5,610 bases of DNA, taken from assembly GCA_014376425.1 (NCBI GenBank), contig JACMRO010000007.1, forward strand, positions 1 to 5,610, read 5' to 3'. Below, piece after piece: positions 1 through 5,610 of this stretch. A program made the translations under genes and the position numbers. The first letter of the stretch is position 1; every line of letters begins with the position of its first letter. Origin of the DNA: Rubritepida sp. (GTDB lineage: Bacteria; Pseudomonadota; Alphaproteobacteria; Acetobacterales; Acetobacteraceae). The notes under the pieces are model-generated. The model did no database searches. It saw nothing but the letters and a program-made list of their open reading frames with translations, and was not told where the DNA came from.

Positions 1-1272
1 ATTCTGGCCAGTGCAGCCCCCGAAGTCCTGATGCGCCTGGCCGAGGCTGGGCGGACCGCGCGCGGCGCCGGCGCCGACAACGTGCGCAACGTCACCGGCA
101 GCCCCACCGCCGGAATCGATCCCCAGGAACTGATCGACACGCGCCCACATACCCGCGCGATCCACCACCACATCCTCAATAACCGCGAGCTCTACGGCCT
201 GCCACGCAAGTTTAACATCGCCTTCGACGGCGGCGGTCGGGTGGCGGTGCTGGAGGACACCAACGACATCGCCTTCACCGCCGTGCGGGCCGAGGGCGCG
301 GTTTGGTATCGCCTCGCGTTAGGCGGCATTACCGGCCATCGCGATTTCGCGCGCGAAACCGGTATCCTGGTGCCGCCTGCCGACACCACCCGCGTTTGCG
401 ATGCCATCCTGAAGGTCTTTATTCGCGAGGGCGACCGAACCGATCGGCGCCGCGCGCGGCTGAAATACGTGCTCGACCGGATCGGTCTCGACGGGTTCGT
501 GGCCCTGGTGGAACAGCAAATGGGCACCACGCTGCGTCGGGTGAACCCATCGATCATCGCGCGGCGGCCGGACCAGCTCAAACACGGCCATGTCGGCGTG
601 CATGGCCAAAAGCAGCCGGGTCTCAATTATGTCGGCGTTGTCTGTCCGGTTGGCCGGTTGCCCAGCGCGGCGCTGCGCGGCTTGGCGGCGGTGGCCGAGC
701 GGTTTGGCTCTGGCACGCTGCGGCTCACCGTATGGCAGAACCTCATCATCTCCGACATCGCGGATGCCAGCCTCGGCGATGCCCTGGCGGCCATTGCCGC
801 CCTCGGCCTGGGGTGGGGGGCCAGCCACCTGCGCGGAGGGTTGGTGGCCTGCACCGGCAATGCCGGTTGCAAATTCGCCGCCTCTGACACCAAGGGCCAC
901 GCGGCGGCCCTGGCGGATTGGCTGGAGGCACGGATCACCGTGGACCAGCCGCTCAATATTCACTTCACCGGCTGTCACCATTCCTGCGCCCAGCATTTCA
1001 TCGCCGATATCGGCCTGCTCGGCGCCAAGGTGGAACACCGCGAAGACCTCGTGGAGGGCTACGACCTGCATGTTGGCGGCGGTGCCGGGCCGGAACAGGC
1101 GATCGGCCGGCTGATCTGTTCGGGCATCGTGTTCGCCGCACTGGGTCCGATGGTGCTCGTGCTCCTGCGCGCCTGGCAGGCAATGCCGGGCCAGTCGTTC
1201 CAAAGCTGGTGCGGCGGGCATGACGACGCGGCACTCGCCGCCATCTGTGCGGCAGCCGAGGTGCCGGCATGA
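1..1272 (+). CDS. nirA: NirA-family siroheme/[4Fe-4S] nitrite reductase, 5'-truncated by the window edge
   Basis: Assimilatory nitrite reductase, cytoplasmic: six-electron reduction of nitrite to ammonium at a coupled siroheme and [4Fe-4S] centre. Frame 1 is open from base 1 to the TGA at 1270-1272 and gives 423 residues. The family is usually well over 500 residues, so the N-terminus is missing and the ATG at base 31 is only an internal Met. Visible family motifs, in order: DNVRNVTGSPTAGIDP followed by ELIDTRP (bases about 79-156), the QPGLNYVG segment (613-636), LRLTVWQNLII (718-750), then the cluster/siroheme ligands ACTGNAGC (cysteines at 850 and 868, C-x5-C) and GCHHSCAQ (cysteines at 973 and 985, C-x3-C). 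All four cysteines are present. There is no flavin domain, so an external donor is needed; the adjacent flavoprotein is the obvious candidate. A CysI-type sulfite reductase is the alternative, made unlikely by the NVTG/IDTRP segment and the nitrate reductase downstream. The C-terminal tail is somewhat hydrophobic (see findings). Confidence 0.93.
   Translation: MLASAAPEVLMRLAEAGRTARGAGADNVRNVTGSPTAGIDPQELIDTRPHTRAIHHHILNNRELYGLPRKFNIAFDGGGRVAVLEDTNDIAFTAVRAEGAVWYRLALGGITGHRDFARETGILVPPADTTRVCDAILKVFIREGDRTDRRRARLKYVLDRIGLDGFVALVEQQMGTTLRRVNPSIIARRPDQLKHGHVGVHGQKQPGLNYVGVVCPVGRLPSAALRGLAAVAERFGSGTLRLTVWQNLIISDIADASLGDALAAIAALGLGWGASHLRGGLVACTGNAGCKFAASDTKGHAAALADWLEARITVDQPLNIHFTGCHHSCAQHFIADIGLLGAKVEHREDLVEGYDLHVGGGAGPEQAIGRLICSGIVFAALGPMVLVLLRAWQAMPGQSFQSWCGGHDDAALAAICAAAEVPA
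1258..1263 (+). promoter_or_regulatory. Ribosome binding site for the flavoprotein gene
   Basis: GAGGTG ends 5 nt before the ATG at 1269 and lies inside the last codons of nirA. It is a good Shine-Dalgarno match at normal spacing. It favours the ATG at 1269 over the second in-frame ATG at 1278 and fits translational coupling through the ATGA overlap. Confidence 0.7.
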
Positions 1273-2810
1273 ACGCGATGAACCCGCCGCTGCCTCTGAT
1301 TCCCGACAACGCGCCGTTCACCCCCGCCCAGCGCGCCTGGCTGAACGGCTTCCTGGCAGGGCTCTACGGCGGGGCCAGTGCCGGCATGTCCACCGCGCCA
1401 CCGCCGCCACTCTCCGAGGACTTCCCCTGGCACGACCCGGCGTTGAACTTGGATGAGCGCGTGGCCCTGGCCGAGGGCCGAGCGCTGCCGCGCCGGCTGA
1501 TGGCGGCCATGGCCCAGCTTGATTGTGGCCAATGCGGCTATCTGTGCGAGAGCTACGCCGAGGCCCTGGCCGAAGGCCGGGAGACCTCTACGTCACTCTG
1601 CGTGCCCGGCGCCAAGGCGACGACACGGGCAATCAAGGCAATGATGGCCGATGCGCCGTCCCCGATCGCCCCCGCGTCGCCAGCCGCGCCGGCGGCGAAA
1701 CTTGCCATCGCACGCGTTGCCATTCGCGCCGCCACTTGCCTGACCGGGCCTGGCTCGGACAAGGATGTCCGTCATATGGTGATCGACCTGGCGGACTCGG
1801 GCCTCATTTGGCTGCCCGGCGACTCAATCGCGCTCACGGTCCCGAACGATCCCGCCCTGGTCGCCGCACTGCTCACCCGGTTGGGGCTGACCGGCGACGA
1901 GAAGGTGCCCTGCGCGGATGGCACCGAGCGTCAGGCTCGCGAGGCCTTCACCCATCACCTCGCCATCGCCCGCCCGATGGATCGCACCACGGACCTTCTG
2001 GCCATGGCGGCTACCCACCTTGGCGAAGCCGCCGCCCTGCGCCGTCTGACCGACGGCGAAGACGGCGCCGAACCCGACGCCGCCGACTTGCTCGACCTGC
2101 TGGAGGCCTTCCCGTCGGCCCGCCCGGTGTTGGCCGACCTGTGCCGATCGCTGCCGAGGCTGCAGCCGCGGCTCTATTCCATTGCATCCAGCCCGCGCGG
2201 CGTGTCGGGCGAGGTGCATCTCTGCATCGGCGTCGTGGCGCAGACCCGTCGTGGCAGGCTGCGCCACGGTGTCGCCAGCGGCTTTCTGGCTCACCGTGCA
2301 AGTGCCGCCGGGCCGGTGGAAGCGCGCATCCAACCCAGCCATTTCCGCCTGCCCGCCGACCCCGCAACCCCGGTGATCATGGTCGGTCCCGGCACCGGCA
2401 TCGCCCCGTTCCGCGCCTTCCTCCAGGATCGTGCCGCCATTGGCACGCGTGGTCGCGCGTGGCTGTTCTTCGGCGACCGCCGCCGTAACAGCGACTTCCT
2501 GTACGAAGACGATCTGATGGGCTGGCTCGCCGACGGCACCCTGTCCCGCCTCGACACCGCATTCAGCCGCGACGGGGCCGGAAAAATTTATGTTCAGGAC
2601 CGCATGCGCGAAAACGCCGCCGATCTGTGGCGCTGGCTCCAGGATGGCGCCCACTTTTATGTCTGCGGCGACGCCACCCGTATGGCGCGCGACGTGGACG
2701 CGGCACTGCGCGCGGTGGCGATGGATCAGGGCGGGCTCGATGCGCAGCAGGCGCGCAACTGGATTGTCGCCCTTGCCCGCCAGGGCCGGTATCTGCGCGA
2801 TGTCTACTGA
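1269..2810 (+). CDS. flp: NAD(P)H-dependent [4Fe-4S]/FAD flavoprotein reductase (Flp type, CysJ-like)
   Basis: 513-residue electron-transfer protein that would carry electrons from NAD(P)H to the neighbouring nitrate and nitrite reductases. Residues 17-30 (FTPAQRAWLNGF) form the N-terminal segment typical of this family. A [4Fe-4S] domain resembling the RnfB-type Fe-S family (Pfam PF04060) holds Cys86, Cys89, Cys93 and Cys111 within CGQCGYLC and LCVPG. An Ala/Pro-rich linker follows at about 125-143. The FAD part of a CysJ/cytochrome P450 reductase-like module has WLPGDS (181-186), RLYS (301-304) and GVAS (334-337). The NAD(P)H part has GPGTGIAP (373-380), FFGDRR (400-405), AFSRD (431-435), YVQDRM (441-446) and YVCGDA (464-469), ending in a C-terminal VY. 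The FMN flavodoxin domain of CysJ is absent; the Fe-S domain takes its place. The start overlaps the nirA stop (ATGA) and has a good Shine-Dalgarno site. Automated annotation often calls such proteins 'sulfite reductase subunit alpha', which misleads in this context. The symbol follows the Bradyrhizobium nitrate assimilation system and is by analogy. Confidence 0.9.
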   Translation: MNAMNPPLPLIPDNAPFTPAQRAWLNGFLAGLYGGASAGMSTAPPPPLSEDFPWHDPALNLDERVALAEGRALPRRLMAAMAQLDCGQCGYLCESYAEALAEGRETSTSLCVPGAKATTRAIKAMMADAPSPIAPASPAAPAAKLAIARVAIRAATCLTGPGSDKDVRHMVIDLADSGLIWLPGDSIALTVPNDPALVAALLTRLGLTGDEKVPCADGTERQAREAFTHHLAIARPMDRTTDLLAMAATHLGEAAALRRLTDGEDGAEPDAADLLDLLEAFPSARPVLADLCRSLPRLQPRLYSIASSPRGVSGEVHLCIGVVAQTRRGRLRHGVASGFLAHRASAAGPVEARIQPSHFRLPADPATPVIMVGPGTGIAPFRAFLQDRAAIGTRGRAWLFFGDRRRNSDFLYEDDLMGWLADGTLSRLDTAFSRDGAGKIYVQDRMRENAADLWRWLQDGAHFYVCGDATRMARDVDAALRAVAMDQGGLDAQQARNWIVALARQGRYLRDVY

Positions 2811-5433
2811 GCCGTCTGCCGCCGCGGTCCGCACCACCTGCCCCTATTGCGGCGTTGGCTGCGGCGTCCTGGCCCGGCCCGACGGGATCGTAGTCGGCGA
2901 CCCCGACCACCCAGCCAATGCCGGCCGCCTGTGCAGCAAAGGCGCCGCGTTGGGCGAAACGCTCGGTCTGGACGGCCGCCTGTTGCACCCGGAGATAAAC
3001 GGCCAACGCGCCAGGTGGGACATGGCACTCGACCTGATCGCCGAACGCTTCGCCGCCACCATCGCGGCACACGGGCCGGACAGCGTGGCGCTGTACGTGT
3101 CCGGCCAGTTGCTTACCGAGGACTACTACGCCGCCAACAAGCTGGCGAAAGCGGTGTTCGGCACGGCGAACATCGACAGCAACTCCCGCCTGTGCATGGC
3201 CAGCAGCGTCGCCGGCCACCGCCGGGCCTTCGGCGAGGACATCGTGCCCGGCATCTACGAGGACCTGGAGCTCGCCGATCTCCTGGTTCTCGTCGGCTCC
3301 AACACCGCCTGGTGCCACCCGGTGCTGTTCCAGCGCATCCAGGCCGCCCGCGCACGACGGCCCGACATGCGCGTGGTGGTGGTGGACCCCCGCCGCACCG
3401 CCACCTGCGAGGGCGCGGACCTGCACCTCGCCCTGCGCCCCGGCAGTGACGTGGCATTGTTCACGGGCCTGCTTGCCGATCTTTGGAGCCATGGCGCGCG
3501 CGCCGATGCCGCGGGCATGGACGATGCCGTCGCCGTGGCGCGGCGCCAAACCCCCGATGCCAAAACCACGGCCCTGATCTGCGGTCTTGCCGAGACCGAT
3601 GTTGCGCGGTTCTTCGCCATGGTCCGCGCCACGCCACGCGTGGTGACGTTGTTTAGCCAGGGCGTGAACCAGTCGAGCGCCGGTACCGACAAGGTCAACG
3701 CCATCATCAACACGCATCTGCTCACCGGCGGCATCGGCGTGCCCGGTGCCGGGCCGTTCAGCATTACCGGCCAGCCAAACGCCATGGGCGGGCGCGAGGT
3801 CGGCGCGCTGGCCAACATGCTGGCCGCGCATTTGGAATGGGACCGGCCAGGCGACCTCGACCTGTTGCGCCGCTTCTGGGGCGTGGACGCGGTGGCCGAG
3901 TCTCCGGGACTCAAGGCCATCGATCTCTTTCGCGCGATCGGCGACGGGCGCGTGCGCGCGGTGTGGATCATGGGAACCAACCCCGCAGTGTCGCTGCCGC
4001 GCACGGACATGGTGCGCGCCGCGCTGACCAAATGCCCTTTTGTGGTGGTCAGCGAGTGTGCCGCCGGCACGGATACCGCGCGGCTTGCCCATGTTCGCCT
4101 GCCCGCCCTGGGCTGGGGCGAAAAGGACGGCACAGTCACCAACAGCGAGCGGGTGATCAGCCGCCAGCGCGCCTTCCTCCCCGCCCCCGGCGAGGCCCGC
4201 GCGGATTGGCGCGCCATCGCAGGCGTCGCCGCCCGAATGGGTCATGGCGCGCGCTTTTCCTGGATCGGCCCGGCTGCGATATTCCGCGAGCATGCCGCGC
4301 TTTCAGGGTTCGGAAATGACGGCGCCAGAATGTTTGACATTTCGGCTTTCGCTGCAATCAATGACCATGGCTACGACGCGCTGGCGCCCACGCGCTGGCC
4401 GTGTCCGGCCGGCTGGACTGCCTCGGTGCGGCTGCTTGGGGCCGGCCGGTTCCCGACGCCCGACGGACGCCCGCGTGCAGTGACAACGCCCTTCCGTGGG
4501 CCAACTGCCGGCACCTCCGCCACTTTCCCGCTTGCGCTTCTTACCGGCCGGTTGCGCGACCAGTGGCACACCATGACGCGCACCGGCTCTGTGTCGCGGC
4601 TGATGGCGCACGCACCGGAACCCGAGATTTCCGTCCACCCCGCCGATACCGCCCTGCCACAGGGCAGCCTCGTGCGCATCGCCTCGGCCGATGGCAGCGC
4701 CGTGCTGCGTCTGCGCCACGACCAAGGCCTTGCGCGCGGAACCGCATTTGCCCCCATGCACTGGACCGCCGCCTTCTGCCCTAGTGCCCGTGTGAACGCG
4801 GTAATCGGCGATGCGACAGACCCGATCAGCGGCCAGCCCGAGCTCAAGGCCACACCGATCAGCATCGCGCTGGCGCAGTTCGCATGGCACGGCTTCGCGC
4901 TGCTGCGCGGGCGCCTGCCTATGGAAGTTGCCGCATGGTGCGCCGCGGTCCCCGAGCCGGGCGGCCTTTGGCGGCACGTGCTTGCCGGATACGGTAACCC
5001 GGCGGCGGCGCTGGCAATCCTTGTCGCCGCGACCCGCCTTGATGGCGCCTGGTCGCGCATGGACGACGCAGCTGCCGGCACCCATCGCGCGGTGCGCGTT
5101 CTCGATGGCCGGATCGCAGCTTGCGTCTTTATTTGTGCAAGCGACGATATCCTGCCGCCGTTGGCTTGGTTAATGGCGGCATTTTCCCAGCCAGCGCCGC
5201 CGGCCTTGGCGCTGCTGGCCGGCGGCCCGCCCGGAGGCCGCCCAACCTTTCCGACCATTTGCATCTGCCACGGCATTGATGCCGGCATGATCACACGCGC
5301 CATTAGCGCCGGTTGCACCAGCGTCACCGCAATCGGCGAGACCACCGGCGCCGGCACCGGATGTGGGTCATGCCGACCAGAAATAGGTGCTTTGGTCAGC
5401 AGCTCCGTGGCGATTGGAGATACGGCGCTTTAA
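2800..5433 (+). CDS. nasA: Assimilatory nitrate reductase catalytic subunit with C-terminal Bfd-like [2Fe-2S] domain
   Basis: Cytoplasmic Mo-bisMGD enzyme, 877 residues, reducing nitrate to nitrite; the Bradyrhizobium homologue is called NasC. The N-terminal [4Fe-4S] motif is Cys14-x2-Cys17-x3-Cys21-x23-Cys45 (TCPYCGVGC). Cys132 in NSRLCMASS matches the Mo-coordinating cysteine of the Nap/Nas group. Other family signatures are GSNTAWCHP (166-174), GQPNAMGGREVG (324-335), MGTNPAVSLP (391-400), GEKDGTVTNSER (440-451), TGRLRDQWHT (582-591, dinucleotide-binding domain) and FAPMHW (650-655). At the C-terminus, Cys821-x-Cys823-x31-Cys855-x2-Cys858 has the ligand spacing of Bfd-type [2Fe-2S] domains, as in Klebsiella NasA. 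The ATG at 2800 was chosen because it puts the first cluster Cys at residue 14, as expected; the same frame runs upstream to an ATG at 2590 only inside flp. It overlaps flp by 11 nt and lacks a clear Shine-Dalgarno site, so initiation is probably coupled. No signal peptide or Tat motif is present, which argues against periplasmic NapA. Confidence 0.95.
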   Translation: MSTEPSAAAVRTTCPYCGVGCGVLARPDGIVVGDPDHPANAGRLCSKGAALGETLGLDGRLLHPEINGQRARWDMALDLIAERFAATIAAHGPDSVALYVSGQLLTEDYYAANKLAKAVFGTANIDSNSRLCMASSVAGHRRAFGEDIVPGIYEDLELADLLVLVGSNTAWCHPVLFQRIQAARARRPDMRVVVVDPRRTATCEGADLHLALRPGSDVALFTGLLADLWSHGARADAAGMDDAVAVARRQTPDAKTTALICGLAETDVARFFAMVRATPRVVTLFSQGVNQSSAGTDKVNAIINTHLLTGGIGVPGAGPFSITGQPNAMGGREVGALANMLAAHLEWDRPGDLDLLRRFWGVDAVAESPGLKAIDLFRAIGDGRVRAVWIMGTNPAVSLPRTDMVRAALTKCPFVVVSECAAGTDTARLAHVRLPALGWGEKDGTVTNSERVISRQRAFLPAPGEARADWRAIAGVAARMGHGARFSWIGPAAIFREHAALSGFGNDGARMFDISAFAAINDHGYDALAPTRWPCPAGWTASVRLLGAGRFPTPDGRPRAVTTPFRGPTAGTSATFPLALLTGRLRDQWHTMTRTGSVSRLMAHAPEPEISVHPADTALPQGSLVRIASADGSAVLRLRHDQGLARGTAFAPMHWTAAFCPSARVNAVIGDATDPISGQPELKATPISIALAQFAWHGFALLRGRLPMEVAAWCAAVPEPGGLWRHVLAGYGNPAAALAILVAATRLDGAWSRMDDAAAGTHRAVRVLDGRIAACVFICASDDILPPLAWLMAAFSQPAPPALALLAGGPPGGRPTFPTICICHGIDAGMITRAISAGCTSVTAIGETTGAGTGCGSCRPEIGALVSSSVAIGDTAL

Positions 5434-5483
5434 GTGACGCCCTCCAAAATCCCCGCTAGCGCCACCAGACCGCGAACCCATGT
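5434..5483. other. Intergenic gap after the nitrate reductase gene
   Basis: Fifty bases between the nasA stop (TAA, 5431-5433) and the stop of the possible convergent reading frame. It contains an 8-bp perfect palindrome, CGCTAGCG (5454-5461). I see no strong GC hairpin followed by a T-run, so no intrinsic terminator can be called here. Confidence 0.5.
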
Positions 5484-5610
5484 CTAACCGATTTGCATAG
5501 ACCGGTATGAGTTAAAAGTGCCGACGTCTAATACAAATTTCCACACGACAGCGTCACCCCGCGCCATGATTTCATCCTCTGCAAGTCCGGCATACTGCAC
5601 CCGCTGGTGG
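5484..5610 (-). CDS. Possible 3' end of an unidentified convergent gene (partial)
   Basis: On the minus strand, the frame entering at base 5609 stays open for 41 codons and stops at TAG (5486-5484). The other two minus-strand frames are closed within this stretch. The peptide includes YAGLAEDEIMARGDAVVWKF followed by VLDVGTFNSYRSMQIG. It has a balanced, protein-like composition rich in acidic and hydrophobic residues, unlike the Arg/Pro/Ala-rich translations of shadow frames in this G+C-rich DNA. I do not recognise the family. The third-position G+C is lower than in the operon, especially in the last 20 codons. It would converge on the nitrate operon. A 41-codon open frame can also arise by chance, so this call is tentative. 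Confidence 0.45.
   Translation of the reverse strand, partial: HQRVQYAGLAEDEIMARGDAVVWKFVLDVGTFNSYRSMQIG

Noticed and set aside
31..33. ATG 31 as the start of nirA
   Set aside because: The frame is open back to base 1. A start here would remove the N-terminal part of the nitrite reductase fold, so the gene almost certainly begins upstream of the window.
319..1221. A 300-codon open frame on the minus strand opposite nirA
   Set aside because: It mirrors the nirA codons and shows no recognisable fold or motif.
2590..2799. A 70-residue N-terminal extension of the nitrate reductase from ATG 2590
   Set aside because: It lies inside the conserved NAD(P)H-binding end of flp. Its translation is unlike any Nas N-terminus, and the family's [4Fe-4S] motif should start near residue 10-15, which fits ATG 2800.
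1824..2837. A 337-codon open frame on the minus strand opposite flp
   Set aside because: Same reasoning: it is fully antisense to a well-supported gene, with biased composition and no motif.
2563..4293. A 576-codon open frame on the minus strand opposite flp and nasA
   Set aside because: It is antisense to two genes with clear cofactor motifs. Its translation is a low-complexity Gly/Ala/Arg/His-rich string with no domain signature, as expected where G+C-rich third positions suppress stops.
5482..5506. Weak inverted repeats GTCTA/TAGAC (5482-5486 and 5498-5502) and ACCG/CGGT (5487-5490 and 5503-5506) as a terminator or operator
   Set aside because: The stems are only 4-5 bp, the loops 11-12 nt, the two pairings are mutually exclusive and no T-run follows. 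This is within chance expectation.
5566..5610. A plus-strand start (ATG within GCCATGATTTC near 5566) running off the end
   Set aside because: Only about 14 codons are visible, there is no Shine-Dalgarno site, and the overlapping minus-strand frame looks more protein-like.
1..5610. CRISPR arrays, insertion sequences, tRNA genes, tandem repeats or a defence system
   Set aside because: No repeated units, transposase motifs or tRNA-like sequences were seen by eye, and nearly all of the window is accounted for by the three operon genes.

Overview
The window is a G+C-rich (clearly above 60% by eye, codon third positions mostly G or C) bacterial segment. It carries most of one compact plus-strand operon for assimilatory nitrate reduction. 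The base composition, the protein style and the combination of a NirA-family nitrite reductase, an Fe-S/FAD flavoprotein of the Bradyrhizobium Flp type and a Nas-type nitrate reductase suggest an alphaproteobacterium (Rhodospirillales/Acetobacteraceae or Rhizobiales-like). This placement is an inference, not a proof.

Layout. Bases 1-1272 encode the C-terminal 423 residues of a siroheme/[4Fe-4S] nitrite reductase (nirA) whose N-terminus lies upstream of the window. Bases 1269-2810 encode a 513-residue reductase with an N-terminal [4Fe-4S] domain fused to a CysJ-like FAD/NAD(P)H module. Bases 2800-5433 encode an 877-residue Mo-bisMGD nitrate reductase with a C-terminal Bfd-like [2Fe-2S] domain. 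Neighbouring genes overlap (ATGA overlap, then an 11-nt overlap), so the three are very probably co-transcribed and translationally coupled. The last 177 bases hold a short intergenic stretch and what may be the 3' end of an unidentified convergent gene on the minus strand.

How the genes work together. NAD(P)H would reduce the flavoprotein. Its FAD and [4Fe-4S] cluster would pass electrons to the nitrate reductase (nitrate to nitrite), entering through the C-terminal [2Fe-2S] and N-terminal [4Fe-4S] clusters. The same reductase could feed the nitrite reductase (nitrite to ammonium, six electrons). This reading follows the Flp/NasC/NirA system described in Bradyrhizobium. No transporter, sensor, leader RNA or MoCo gene is visible here; they may lie outside the window.

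I found no previously undescribed system. The most distinctive points are the FMN-less, Fe-S-bearing CysJ-like reductase and the unidentified reading frame at the 3' edge.
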